Shown: piece after piece, positions 39,760 to 48,939 of the stretch
Position numbering within the stretch: position 1 is the first letter of the stretch
Layout of the letters: each line of letters begins with the position of its first letter
Assembly (NCBI RefSeq): GCF_003719295.1
Contig: NZ_RFLW01000006.1
Coordinates: 62,001 to 126,000 of the forward strand
Source: Haliea alexandrii
Lineage (GTDB): Bacteria > Pseudomonadota > Gammaproteobacteria > Pseudomonadales > Halieaceae
Length of the DNA: 64,000 bases
Direction: 5' to 3'
Position numbers and translations under genes: made by a program
The notes under the pieces: model-generated
Told to the model about the DNA's origin: nothing
Database searches by the model: none
Seen by the model: the letters and a program-made list of their open reading frames with translations, nothing else

Positions 39760-42012
39760 TCAGAAGAAGGTAAAAGCCGCACTGATAAATACGCGATCCT
39801 GCCCGTCAATGAGCGCAACGTTGGGTGTCAGGGACGAAATTTCGGTATAGGCGTTGATACCGTCGGGGTAATGACGGTAGTTCAGCTGTAAATCGATGTG
39901 ACCTTTGGGAAGAGGAATCCGGTGGCTCAGCGTCAGATCCAGTCGGTCGTAGGAGGCATCTGCGACCTGGTCCGCCCCGTAATAAACACCCGATAGGGCG
40001 CTATGAGCACCGAGCGGCACAATACCCCACAAACTGCCGGCCTGCTGCGGCCGAAGCGTTGCTTCGAAGGGGGTTTCGGTGTCCGTATCGAGGTAGACAT
40101 AGGAAGCGCCCCATTCAAACCCATTGGCCAGGGTGTGATGGAGTCCGAATTCGACGCCCTGTGTTCGCAGCTCGCCGTCATTGGTCAGCCTGAAATCCAC
40201 GTAATTGAAGGGCTCGGAGATCAGGTTCCGGTAATCTTCATAGAACAAAGTGACATCCGCCTGGAGGCTGTGAAAGCGACTGTAGGACAGGCCGATTTCA
40301 GAATGCTCCAACACTTCGGGCTCAAGACCTTCGGGAGAAAGGGCGGTGCGGATCAGGTTGCCCTGACTTCTGCCCAGGTGATCCACTTCGCCGCCATCGA
40401 AGTCCACGGTGTAGGTCCAGTTGCGCTCGGTCTCATAAACATCCGGGAGCCGGGCTGACCGGGCGTGCATGGCGCGCAGCACCAGGTGCTCACGAAGCAG
40501 GTAGTTGGCGGCAAGGCGGTAGGAGAACGCGTCGTCACTTTCCACAGTGCTGGTGGTCTCCCAGGAAAGGGTGCCATTCAAGACCCAGCGAGCGTTCGGT
40601 GCATAACGCAAGGTGTTGTACAGATGAACCGTGTCCTGATCCACCGATCCGCCCAGATACGTCTGGGCGGTCACATCGTTGCGGGTGTATGCCACACCGA
40701 AGGCGTTTTGCAGCGTGCCAGTGAGGTGTGACACGACATGCGCGTTGAGCTCAAAACGGTCCTCATCCAGGTCCTGATCGGTGATGCCACAGCGCTCATC
40801 CAGCAACTGCAGGCCCTGTGCTTGCAAGTAGGGCCCAAGGGCATCGATTGTGGCTTGTTCTTCGGGTGTCGGTGTTTGGACCAAAGAGTGATTCAGCGTC
40901 AGATTGCCCGTCAGCATGGCGCCCACCACGGCAAGCTGATCCCGCAAATCAAAATGCACGGAGGGCAAGGCGTCCACCTCTGCCACCCGGGGATCAAAGG
41001 CGAAATTGTTCCCGCAGAGGCTGATTACCTGATCTCGGGTATAGGTGCTGGCATTCAGCCCAAAAACCACGTCGTGGGCGATCTCACCGGTATCGATCAC
41101 GCCGTGCAGCTCGCTGGAAAGAAAACCACTGGTTTCATCGGCCTGCGGTGCGACCCTGAAATGACTTAGGGCCACCGCCACAAAGGGGTCATCCGAGGTG
41201 AGGTGGTCGAAGCCAGGGACCTGGTAGCTGGAGTCCGCGTAGGCAGCAGCAATATCAAGCAACCAGTGCCCGCCCAGCCGGTGCTCCAGGTTCAGCATCA
41301 CCGAGTCGGTGGCAACTTCATTGTCATAGTCCCCGACGAAATCGACAGCGCCATCGAAACCGTCGTTCTCCCGATGGAAATACCGCAGTCCCCACTGGGT
41401 ATCGCCGATTTGCCAGCCGCCGTTCAAAAACAGGTCTCGGGTTTGACCTTCGCCGAGTCGGGTGGAGCCGTAAAGGCCCCGAGTGGCGATGGTGTCCTGA
41501 ATCAGGTTGACCGTGGAGGTCATGGCGTTGGTACCGTATTCCGGACTGGGTCCACGCACGACCTCAATGTAGTTCAGGTCCTGTAGATCCAGGGGTAGCC
41601 GGTACCAGTGGGCGCCGGCGTAGCCAGGCCGTTGCAGGCGGTTGGAGTTGTACAGCACCTCGCTGCGTCGGGGTACGTTGACGTTGGCGCCGTGATAGCC
41701 GACGGAGACATCGGAGCCATGGGTTTCACTGACCATCACTCCCGGGACGAGCCGCAGTGCGTCGACCATGTCGGTAATGCCCAGCTTGCGCAGGGTAGAG
41801 ACCTCCAGGGAGGTTACTGCGTTGGGGGAATCGATGAAGGAGGAAGCCATTCGGGCCGGTGTGATGAACGTAGGGCGGTTTTCCGCGCTGACATCGGTTG
41901 CCGCATACGGCTCGGGGACGAGTGGCTCCGTCTCCGCCGCGGCAGCTCTGGACATGGCGACAATAAGCGCAGCCGCTAGCGCGGCAGTTCGGCGTGGTTC
42001 AATGAATGTCAT
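39760..42012 (-). CDS. TonB-dependent outer-membrane receptor
   Basis: A 750-residue receptor from MTFIEPRRTAALAAAL at 42012 (signal peptide ending AAA). Plug domain at about 55-165 (LGITDMVDALRLVPGVMVSE, LQDLNYIEVVRGPSPEYGTN) and a beta-barrel ending in aromatic FISAAFTFF. It has the look of a siderophore, metal or cofactor receptor, but the ligand cannot be read. It is convergent with the binding protein/kinase genes. The chosen start has no strong ribosome site. Confidence 0.85.
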   Translation of the reverse strand: MTFIEPRRTAALAAALIVAMSRAAAAETEPLVPEPYAATDVSAENRPTFITPARMASSFIDSPNAVTSLEVSTLRKLGITDMVDALRLVPGVMVSETHGSDVSVGYHGANVNVPRRSEVLYNSNRLQRPGYAGAHWYRLPLDLQDLNYIEVVRGPSPEYGTNAMTSTVNLIQDTIATRGLYGSTRLGEGQTRDLFLNGGWQIGDTQWGLRYFHRENDGFDGAVDFVGDYDNEVATDSVMLNLEHRLGGHWLLDIAAAYADSSYQVPGFDHLTSDDPFVAVALSHFRVAPQADETSGFLSSELHGVIDTGEIAHDVVFGLNASTYTRDQVISLCGNNFAFDPRVAEVDALPSVHFDLRDQLAVVGAMLTGNLTLNHSLVQTPTPEEQATIDALGPYLQAQGLQLLDERCGITDQDLDEDRFELNAHVVSHLTGTLQNAFGVAYTRNDVTAQTYLGGSVDQDTVHLYNTLRYAPNARWVLNGTLSWETTSTVESDDAFSYRLAANYLLREHLVLRAMHARSARLPDVYETERNWTYTVDFDGGEVDHLGRSQGNLIRTALSPEGLEPEVLEHSEIGLSYSRFHSLQADVTLFYEDYRNLISEPFNYVDFRLTNDGELRTQGVEFGLHHTLANGFEWGASYVYLDTDTETPFEATLRPQQAGSLWGIVPLGAHSALSGVYYGADQVADASYDRLDLTLSHRIPLPKGHIDLQLNYRHYPDGINAYTEISSLTPNVALIDGQDRVFISAAFTFF

Positions 42013-42110
42013 GGCGTCAAGGTTAGCTTTTCCGGTCCCTTGTTTGACGATGGCGTCGCCCACGGGGAGAGCCTCAGGGCCCGAAAGTCCCGCGGTCTCG
42101 ACAGCGCAGT

Positions 42111-42776
42111 TCAGGTGCGTGCGAACAGCCATACGGCGGTTTGGATAACGGCCCCGAAGCACTCGGAAAGGATCGGGATATAGGCACCTTGCGCGGGATC
42201 GTATTGCGCAACGACGTCGGGGGGCAGGTCGTAGTGCAGGGCCGCTTCGTGCATATAGGCGAGATAGCGCCGGGAAGGCAGTGCGGGTGTCTCCAAGCTG
42301 GGTGGAGAGATCAGGGTCTTTGCCAGCGCAGTGGTACCGTCACGGAAGGTCACGGTAACTTCGCGCACGTCGTAAGAGTCCCCTTCGCTGCCGATGATGC
42401 GGGATAGCTCAGCGCTACTGAGACGGTGATACACCCCATAGGCTGTTGCGCCGGATTTGGCCTGTAGATTGGCGAAGGCAGGCTCCAGCGCTGACATTCC
42501 CTCCAGGTTAAAGGTGACGGTGTAGTCTGGCAGCGCCGCCATCTGGCTGGCAGCCCGATGAATGCCTCTCACCCGGGTAAAATAGCGGTCGTTCATGTTG
42601 GAGCCGTAGGCGAAATAACCAACGGTTGCCGCCGGGTCCGGGGCCGGGGGGCGTCCCGGTAGCTGAATGTACAGATTCACGCCGACAACGAATACGATCG
42701 GCAGTGTGATCGACAGCCCGAATAACCGGCGTAGCAGACGGCGATAGTGTGTGGTGGGCGGCATGCTAGATGGCAT
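42111..42776 (-). CDS. Membrane-anchored gamma-glutamylcyclotransferase-like protein
   Basis: A 221-residue protein with an N-terminal membrane helix (about 19-41) and a GGCT-fold domain: the signature YFAYGSNMNDRYF (about 53-65), GVYHRLSSAEL and a Glu-containing block (GSEGDSYD). The enzyme class forms 5-oxoproline from gamma-glutamyl compounds; the substrate here is unknown. It overlaps the downstream end of the CI-like regulator gene. Confidence 0.75.
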   Translation of the reverse strand: MPSSMPPTTHYRRLLRRLFGLSITLPIVFVVGVNLYIQLPGRPPAPDPAATVGYFAYGSNMNDRYFTRVRGIHRAASQMAALPDYTVTFNLEGMSALEPAFANLQAKSGATAYGVYHRLSSAELSRIIGSEGDSYDVREVTVTFRDGTTALAKTLISPPSLETPALPSRRYLAYMHEAALHYDLPPDVVAQYDPAQGAYIPILSECFGAVIQTAVWLFART

Positions 42777-43335
42777 CCAGGATGGCGAGTTCTAGAAACG
42801 CTGTCGCGGTCGCCAGCACGGTGTCTTCGTCCGGGGAGGGTCCCTTGCCAACCTTGATGGCGTAGTAGCGGGCTACCCTCACAACGACCTTCGTCCAGAG
42901 CGTCAGGTGATCCGGGTCGAGTGGATCCAGATCTCTCTGCCGCATCGCCTTCGTCACCACGGTTTGTACAAACCCTTGCTGTGGCGGGGACAACCCGCTC
43001 CTCGCCAGTTCGGCATTCACATCCAGTGCGACGTACTTGCCCGTCAGATAATCCAGCAGCTCGTCCTGCGTCGCATTCACCGGGTAGTGGCTGGTGATGT
43101 AGGCGGTGAGTGTCGTCAGGTTGCTGCGTCTGGGCTTGGTGCCGGTAAACCACTTCCCCGCGGCCACCGGCTGAATTCCCGCGGCGTTGACCAGCCATTT
43201 CGATCGTCCCTGCCCCTGGGGCGGTACCGAGAGTGCATCCAGCAACGCATTGAGGCGATCCGCAAATTCCGAGTGCGTGCGCGCCATCGCTTCCAGATCG
43301 AGCAGCATGCTCTGAGTCACTAACGTGGTCGCCAT
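42766..43335 (-). CDS. CI-like transcriptional regulator
   Basis: A 189-residue protein from MATTLVTQSMLLDLEAMART. An HTH-like region at about 30-70 contains GRSKWLVNAAGIQPVAAGKW. A longer frame upstream is read through operator DNA and is not used. It is divergent from a Cro-like gene across a 184-bp AT-rich region, suggesting a repressor pair controlling the transfer operon. I do not recognise the C-terminal domain. Confidence 0.55.
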   Translation of the reverse strand: MATTLVTQSMLLDLEAMARTHSEFADRLNALLDALSVPPQGQGRSKWLVNAAGIQPVAAGKWFTGTKPRRSNLTTLTAYITSHYPVNATQDELLDYLTGKYVALDVNAELARSGLSPPQQGFVQTVVTKAMRQRDLDPLDPDHLTLWTKVVVRVARYYAIKVGKGPSPDEDTVLATATAFLELAILDAI

Positions 43336-43369
43336 GAACTCCTGTGCCGTTTTTCCGTCGAGGTGAAGA

Positions 43370-43460
43370 TTAATTCTATAGGCATTGTTGACATATTGGT
43401 ATTTATCGTTAAATCTATAAACCGATACTAAAACAATATATACGCAAACACTAACAATGC
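43370..43460. promoter_or_regulatory. Operator/promoter region between the CI- and Cro-like genes
   Basis: An AT-rich island with TTGACA (43388-43393) on the plus strand and an imperfect dyad GGTATTTATCGTT...ACCGATACTAAA (about 43398-43432). The -10 for the plus strand is not clear (AAATCT at 17 bp). Suitable binding site for both regulators. Confidence 0.5.
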
Positions 43461-43519
43461 TAAATGGCGTCTCATCGGGCCTGTGCGGTGAACGCAGTCC
43501 TGGATACGGAGGATCGAGC

Positions 43520-43741
43520 ATGTCGGTAGATGAGGTGATCAGGTATTTCGGGAACAATGCCTCGGCGGCCGCTCGCGCACTGAATACCACGCCGCACAAC
43601 ATTTACCGCTGGCGTCGCGAGGGGCAGGTGCCGCGGGGCCGTCAGTATGAACTGCACCTGAAGACCCGCGGCGCCCTCAAGGCCGATGGGTTTGATCCCG
43701 ACGTCGACTACCTGGCGATTGGGCGGACCTTGGCGCAATGA
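43520..43741 (+). CDS. Cro-like helix-turn-helix regulator
   Basis: A 73-residue protein from MSVDEVIRYFGNNASAAARA (ATG 43520, GGAGGA upstream), with NTTPHNIYRWRREGQVPRGR typical of YdaS/Cro-type repressors. The stop is TGA at 43739-43741 and the transfer operon begins in the overlapping ATG at 43738, so it is the promoter-proximal gene of the operon. Confidence 0.8.
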   Translation: MSVDEVIRYFGNNASAAARALNTTPHNIYRWRREGQVPRGRQYELHLKTRGALKADGFDPDVDYLAIGRTLAQ

Positions 43742-44418
43742 GGTGGCGATGGCTGGCAGGTCTGGCAGTGCTGTCCGGGGCCGTTGCCGCTGAAACTCCC
43801 GAGGTCGTCATCACCAGCGAGATTCCTTTGGCTGAAAGCGCCCAGACTTGGGGCCTCAGTGAAGCCGAATTTCGGCGCTATCAACGCCTCATGGCGGGCC
43901 GGCGCGGGCAATGGTCGCCGGGTCTCGATCCCATCACGGCGCTTGGGGTGAGCACGGATTCGGCCGCGGAACGCCGGCGTTTTGCCGAGCTGTTCGTCAA
44001 GGCCGAGTTTGAACGCACTCGCAAGGAGCTCGCCTTTCAAGCCGCCGTCGATGACGCCTGGCAACGCCTATACCCACAGACGCCGCGCCTCTCGACCAAC
44101 GACCAACCCCAACAGGCGCAGACGGGGGGCCAATTCGCTCAACGCACCGCGCTGATTCTCAGGCTGGGCAGTACGACGGGCCGCAACCGTTTGATCAAAC
44201 TGCTCCAGGGTCATCCGGGCCAACTCGATGTGCACGTGGTCGGCGCTCGCGGCGATGACGCCGCGCTGCGTGACTGGGCCGCGGACGTCCCACTGCTGGA
44301 ACAGGCGCTCACCGAGGGCAGGGCAACACTCAATCACGGCGATCAATTCCGCACGGAAGTCGATCTGCCGGCCATCTACCGCAGGGATGGGGTAGGGCAA
44401 TGGGCGCGCGTCGAGTGA
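43738..44418 (+). CDS. ICE transfer protein, PFL_4693 family
   Basis: A 226-residue exported protein (signal MRWRWLAGLAVLSGAVAAE). It carries the family pattern TWGLSEAEFRRYQRLMAGRR followed by WSPGLDPITALGV, which marks TIGR03759-type proteins at the head of G-type T4SS operons. Role in pilus or channel assembly is not known in detail. It overlaps the Cro-like gene by 4 nt and the transglycosylase by 19. Confidence 0.88.
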   Translation: MRWRWLAGLAVLSGAVAAETPEVVITSEIPLAESAQTWGLSEAEFRRYQRLMAGRRGQWSPGLDPITALGVSTDSAAERRRFAELFVKAEFERTRKELAFQAAVDDAWQRLYPQTPRLSTNDQPQQAQTGGQFAQRTALILRLGSTTGRNRLIKLLQGHPGQLDVHVVGARGDDAALRDWAADVPLLEQALTEGRATLNHGDQFRTEVDLPAIYRRDGVGQWARVE

Positions 44419-44990
44419 TGCAAGCGCTGGTCGGCGCCGTCCTGGGAAGCGTTGCAACGTTCGCGATTGCCGACCGCGCGCACTATGACGTGGTCGCTGA
44501 CTACGTCGGCGTCCCTAGGGATATTTTCTATGCGATGGCGTTGGCAGAGTCCGGGCGGGAGCGGGACGGGCTGTTAGCGCCGTGGCCTTGGACCCTGAAC
44601 ATCGCGGGCGACGCCCATTTTTACCCCGATCGCGACGCCATGTTCGCCGCCCTAATGACGGCGTTGCAAAACGGTCAGTTGCGTGTCGATGTGGGGCCGC
44701 TGCAACTCAATTGGTACTGGCAGTTCGAGCGGATTGACTCGCCCTGGCGGATTACTGACCCCGTGGTGAATGCCAAGCTCGCCGCCGCGTTCCTTAAGGA
44801 ACACTTTGAGCGGTCCGGTGATTGGTGGTTGGCGGTGGGGCACTATCACCGCCCCAGTGAGACCACCGTCGTGGATCGGGCAACAGCAGCGGCCTATCGC
44901 GAACGGGTGAGGTCCCTGCATACGCGCTACGCCGAGAAGTCCGCCGGGCGGAGCGAGCCCATTACACGGGAGGTGGCCGATGCGCATTAG
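44400..44990 (+). CDS. Lytic transglycosylase of the transfer system
   Basis: A 196-residue periplasmic SLT-fold enzyme that opens peptidoglycan for the channel. Signal segment in the first ~24 residues, the catalytic Glu in FYAMALAESGRERDG, VDVGPLQLNWYW and AVGHYHRPSE in the expected order. It overlaps both neighbours (19 and 11 nt). Confidence 0.85.
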   Translation: MGARRVMQALVGAVLGSVATFAIADRAHYDVVADYVGVPRDIFYAMALAESGRERDGLLAPWPWTLNIAGDAHFYPDRDAMFAALMTALQNGQLRVDVGPLQLNWYWQFERIDSPWRITDPVVNAKLAAAFLKEHFERSGDWWLAVGHYHRPSETTVVDRATAAAYRERVRSLHTRYAEKSAGRSEPITREVADAH

Positions 44991-45543
44991 GCCGCTTCAC
45001 TTCCTGCCGTTACTCATCGGGTTGGCGTTTGCGCCGGCTCAGGCTGACCAACCCATCAGGGCACCGGTGGTGGTTTACAGCGGAGCACAGGCGGTTACGG
45101 CGGCACCTTATATTCAATCGCTCGCCCAACCACGGCCGCAAAGCGACAGCCGCGCGAACAGTATGCCAAAGCAGGGTGTGATGCCCCTTGAAACCCGGTT
45201 GCCCCTCATGCCCCGGCTGCTGCAGCCCGGATCGCCGGCGCTGCAGCGGACCGAGGCACCGGTACAGCCCTTCTTTATTATGGGCATGGATCGCACCAGC
45301 CTCGACTGGCTGGCCAGGACACTGCCGACCCTACTGTCGATCAATGCGACCGGCATGGTGGTGCAGGCGGCGAACCGGGACGATTGGCTGCTACTGCAGA
45401 AGAAGGCGCAGGCCGCCGGTCTGTCACTGGCGCTGTATCCCGACACCGGATTGACGGAAGCCTACGGCATCACGACCTACCCCGTGCTGGTGGTACCGCA
45501 GGGTATCCTGGAACTGGATAGGGCAGGGGAGGGCGGCCCATGA
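44980..45543 (+). CDS. ICE transfer protein, PFL_4695 family
   Basis: A 187-residue exported protein (signal ends APAQA). The C-terminal part resembles a thioredoxin-like/TrbC-like fold (FFIMGMDRTSLDWLARTLPT, AYGITTYPVLVVPQG), as in TIGR03765 proteins that precede the coupling protein. No CxxC is present. It ends 4 nt inside the traD start. Confidence 0.82.
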   Translation: MRIRPLHFLPLLIGLAFAPAQADQPIRAPVVVYSGAQAVTAAPYIQSLAQPRPQSDSRANSMPKQGVMPLETRLPLMPRLLQPGSPALQRTEAPVQPFFIMGMDRTSLDWLARTLPTLLSINATGMVVQAANRDDWLLLQKKAQAAGLSLALYPDTGLTEAYGITTYPVLVVPQGILELDRAGEGGP

Positions 45544-47582
45544 GCGCGCCGATCGAAGCCCTGCTGCGTCCCCCGGTGGAACAGTCTGCCATCGCGACAC
45601 ACATTGCGCTGGCCCTGCTGGGCGTGGGCGCGCCCCAGGTGCTGTTGTTGCCGGGAGGCGTCGGTTATGGTCTGGCCGCTGCCTGCTCCGTGCGCGCCCT
45701 GTGGCTGTCACGGCGCATGACCCGCTTGTTGCGCTACCAGCGTCGCTTGCGGGTGTTGCCGAGCTACCGCATCCACCCTAAAAAACTCCGTGCCCCGCTA
45801 GGCGAGCTGTTTCTGGGCCGGGGTTTTCTGTGGGATGCACGACATACCCAGCGCTACGCCGATACCCAGCGCACCGAGCACACTTATTTCGACCGCCGCG
45901 GCCTGTTTTATAGAAGCGCGCGGGCGACGGTGGACGCCGTCAGTACCACACCCCTGAAACCGCTGATGGCACCGCTGAACAGTCAGTGGCTGCTGAACCC
46001 CTTCCCGCCGCGGCCCTATGTGGAGGGCAGCCCGGAATTGCACGGGGTCGGACTGTTTGAAAAGGAACAGGACGTCACCCTGCAGCAGGCCGAACGAGTC
46101 GCCCATACCTTTGTCGTCGGCACCACCCGGGTCGGCAAAACCCGCCTGCTGGAAGTGATCGCCAGTCAGGATATCCGCAGTGGCGACGTGGTCATCGTGT
46201 TTGATCCCAAAGGGGACGGCGATCTGCTGGCGCGCCTGTATACCGAGGCCCGCCGGGCGGGCAGGGCTGGGGAGTTCCAGGTGTTTCACCTGGGCTTTAC
46301 CGAACAGTCGGTGGCCTATAACCCGGTGGGCTCGTTTTCCCGGGTGACGGAAGTCGCGAGCCGCATCGCCGGGCAACTGCCCAATGAAGGTAATTCCGCA
46401 GCTTTCAGGGAGTTCGCCTGGCGCTACGTCAATGTGCTGGCGAAGGTGCTCGATGTCCTCGGCGAGCCCATCAACTACCAGGTGCTGCTGGAGTGCAGTA
46501 CCGATATCGACGCTCTGGTGGTGCGTTACCTCGCCTGCGTGGCCCGGCAACAACAGGCCGAGGAATGGGCCGAACAGCTCGCGGAGCTGGTCGAGAGCGA
46601 GGCCAAAATGCCGACGCAATATAAAGGCCGGGATCGCACCGCCTGGGCCAGTGTCGAGCTTTTCCGGCGCCATGGCCTGAGTGACCCCACGGCGACCTCG
46701 CTGATCAAAACCTTCGAGCACGACAAGAGCCACTTCGACAAGCTGGTGGCCAGCCTCTATCCCCTGCTGGAAAAACTCACCTCGGGTCCGGTGGCGCGCC
46801 TGCTCTCCCCGGAGAGCAATCCCGAGGACACCACGGAGCGGCTGTCCTGGAAGCGCGTGATCGAGCGCGGCGGTATCGTCTATGTCGGTTTGGACGCGCT
46901 CTCTGACCCGGATGTCGCCAGTGCGGTGGGCAACGCCATGTTCGCGGACCTCACCTCGGTGGCGGGCAGTCTTTATAAGGACGCACAGCGCGGCGCGCCC
47001 CTGAAAAAAGTCTGTGTCCACGCGGATGAGTTCAATGAACTGGTGGGCAGGGAGTTCATTCCGCTCGCCAACAAGGCCGGCGGCGCCGGCTTCCAGTTGA
47101 CGGTCTACACACAGACCCTCTCGGACATTATCGCCCGCTTTGATAACCCAGCGCGGGCGGGGCAAGTGGTGGGCAACCTCGGCACCATTATCATGCTGCG
47201 GGTCAAGGAAAAAGCCACTGCGGAACTGCTGACCACACGTCTGAAGGACGTCGAGATCAACCACTTGATGCTGGACTCAGGTAGTACCGACAGTGCCGAT
47301 CCCACCAATGATGTGCATTTCACCTCGAGCACCCGCCAGCGGATCTCCAGCCAGCGGGTGCCGATGATCCACGCAGGGGACCTCGACGCATTACCGAAAG
47401 GCCACGCCTTCGCCCTGATCGCCGGCCGTCTCTACAAGCTGCGCCTGCCGCTGTTTTCCGACGAGGCGGAACTGCCCAGCGGCCTGCAGGCCATGGTCGA
47501 GGCCATGCGCCGTGACTACCAGCACAGCAATACCGCGAGCACCGACTGGGCGACTCCGACGCCCCTGGGCTGGCAGACATGA
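45540..47582 (+). CDS. traD: Type IV coupling protein TraD
   Basis: Hexameric membrane ATPase that brings relaxosome DNA to the channel. 680 residues: two membrane helices (about 20-55), Walker A VGTTRVGKT (193-201), VIVFDPKGDGDLL, and Walker B CVHADEFNELV near 495. It belongs to the SXT/TOL-PFGI-1 TraD subfamily. Overlaps of 4 nt with both neighbours place it in the operon. Confidence 0.93.
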   Translation: MSAPIEALLRPPVEQSAIATHIALALLGVGAPQVLLLPGGVGYGLAAACSVRALWLSRRMTRLLRYQRRLRVLPSYRIHPKKLRAPLGELFLGRGFLWDARHTQRYADTQRTEHTYFDRRGLFYRSARATVDAVSTTPLKPLMAPLNSQWLLNPFPPRPYVEGSPELHGVGLFEKEQDVTLQQAERVAHTFVVGTTRVGKTRLLEVIASQDIRSGDVVIVFDPKGDGDLLARLYTEARRAGRAGEFQVFHLGFTEQSVAYNPVGSFSRVTEVASRIAGQLPNEGNSAAFREFAWRYVNVLAKVLDVLGEPINYQVLLECSTDIDALVVRYLACVARQQQAEEWAEQLAELVESEAKMPTQYKGRDRTAWASVELFRRHGLSDPTATSLIKTFEHDKSHFDKLVASLYPLLEKLTSGPVARLLSPESNPEDTTERLSWKRVIERGGIVYVGLDALSDPDVASAVGNAMFADLTSVAGSLYKDAQRGAPLKKVCVHADEFNELVGREFIPLANKAGGAGFQLTVYTQTLSDIIARFDNPARAGQVVGNLGTIIMLRVKEKATAELLTTRLKDVEINHLMLDSGSTDSADPTNDVHFTSSTRQRISSQRVPMIHAGDLDALPKGHAFALIAGRLYKLRLPLFSDEAELPSGLQAMVEAMRRDYQHSNTASTDWATPTPLGWQT

Positions 47583-48247
47583 GCCGCGATGCCGCCGCTC
47601 GCAGTGCGCAAAACGGCGCACCGGCACGACCGGTCCAGCGCGGGCCGATCGGCATGACGCTGGCCATCCTGGGGGCGCTGCTCGGTGCGGCACTGACCGC
47701 TGCGCTGCTCTCGGTGCTGCTGGAATGGGCCGGGATCGCCCTGGGCTGGTGGTCGGGTACCCACAGCCGCGACCTGCTCATGACCGAGCGCGGCTATGTC
47801 GAGGCCATCGACGACTACCCGCTGTCACCGCTACGGCCCACACAACTTACCGCCCTGGCCTGGGGTCAGGTCGACCGCGGTTTGTCCCTTGTCGGCATCA
47901 CCGGGTCGGCGGGCGTGTATGGGGTGGCGGCGATCAACACCGTGAAGCTCTTGTTGCTGCGCGGGGTGATCGTGGTGCTGGCCCTGCCGGGTTACGCCCT
48001 GGCGATCGTGGCCGGCCTGTTCGAGGGCCTGGTGGCCCGGGATATCCGCAAGTTTACCGGCGGCCACGAGAGCGCCTACGTGTTCCATAAAGCCAAACGC
48101 TGGATCGCGCCGAGCGTGATGCTGACGGTCACGCTGTACCTGATGCTGCCCTGGTCGGTGCCCCCAGCGCTCTTGCTCGCGCCGACCATGTTGCTGACTG
48201 CCGGAATGGTCTACATCGCCGCCAGCCGGTTCAAGAAGTTCGTGTAG
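47579..48247 (+). CDS. ICE membrane protein, PFL_4697 family
   Basis: A 222-residue inner-membrane protein with about four hydrophobic helices (27-55, 123-148, 175-190, 195-215). The order directly after traD and the pattern GYVEAIDDYPLSPLRP, LFEGLVARDIRKFTGGHESA fit TIGR03747. Exact role in transfer unknown. Confidence 0.87.
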   Translation: MSRDAAARSAQNGAPARPVQRGPIGMTLAILGALLGAALTAALLSVLLEWAGIALGWWSGTHSRDLLMTERGYVEAIDDYPLSPLRPTQLTALAWGQVDRGLSLVGITGSAGVYGVAAINTVKLLLLRGVIVVLALPGYALAIVAGLFEGLVARDIRKFTGGHESAYVFHKAKRWIAPSVMLTVTLYLMLPWSVPPALLLAPTMLLTAGMVYIAASRFKKFV

Positions 48248-48261
48248 GAGAGAGGGACGCC

Positions 48262-48522
48262 ATGCCACTGATGAGCCCCGCACAGCAGACCGCCTTTGAC
48301 GGTGCCAATGGCAGCGGTCACAGCGCGGCGGATGTGCACACCCTGGTGGTCTCGGTGCTGATTGTTCTGATGTTGGTGTGGCTCGCCTGGGTCGCGATCA
48401 GTGCCTACCAGCTCCTCAAGACTCCCGGGGTCAAGACTCCGGAGGCCGCCGGCAAGGTTGTCCGCGCGGCATTCATTGCGATGGTCATTATGGCCGTCGC
48501 CAACATCGTGTGGGGAACCTGA
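48262..48522 (+). CDS. Small ICE membrane protein, PFL_4701 family
   Basis: An 86-residue protein with two hydrophobic helices (about 28-50 and 66-84), starting MPLMSPAQQTAFDGANGSGH. The position between the PFL_4697 and PFL_4702 proteins fits TIGR03758. Probably a small inner-membrane subunit comparable in place to pilin-region proteins. Confidence 0.8.
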   Translation: MPLMSPAQQTAFDGANGSGHSAADVHTLVVSVLIVLMLVWLAWVAISAYQLLKTPGVKTPEAAGKVVRAAFIAMVIMAVANIVWGT

Positions 48523-48534
48523 GAGGACCTGACT

Positions 48535-48939
48535 ATGCAACGAGTGAACATCTTGATCACCGCCTATCAAGGCATCCAGGCGCGCTGGCGCGCCAGCCGG
48601 CAGCACCTGTGGCTGCACGTCACCGGCCTCGTGCTGGGCGCCGGTACCAGCGGCGCACTGGCCCAGGGCCTGCCGACCACGGCGCCGCCGTCCCGGGGCA
48701 GCACGGACGGTGACTATATCGGGCTGATGCAGGACTACGCCTTCGATATTGGCGTCTTCATCGGCCTGGCGCTGGCCACGCTGGCCATGATCGTCGTCGT
48801 GAAAAACACCCTGGGCGCCTACTCCGAGGTGCAGGACGGCAAGGGCACCTGGGGACAACTGGGCATCAACTTTGGCGCCGGCGTACTGCTGTTGGTGTTC
48901 ATCGTCTTTCTGCTGACCGAGGCGGCGACGATTCTCTGA
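48535..48939 (+). CDS. Pilin-like ICE membrane protein, PFL_4702 family
   Basis: A 134-residue protein with a cleavable N-terminal signal region ending near SGALAQG and two membrane helices (about 65-80 and 105-130). Size, signal and layout resemble TraA/VirB2-type pilins, matching TIGR03745. Its stop shares a base with the next start. Confidence 0.82.
   Translation: MQRVNILITAYQGIQARWRASRQHLWLHVTGLVLGAGTSGALAQGLPTTAPPSRGSTDGDYIGLMQDYAFDIGVFIGLALATLAMIVVVKNTLGAYSEVQDGKGTWGQLGINFGAGVLLLVFIVFLLTEAATIL

Noticed and set aside
45798..47264. A 488-codon minus-strand frame
   Set aside because: Shadow of traD, with no recognisable domain and low-complexity GC-driven composition.
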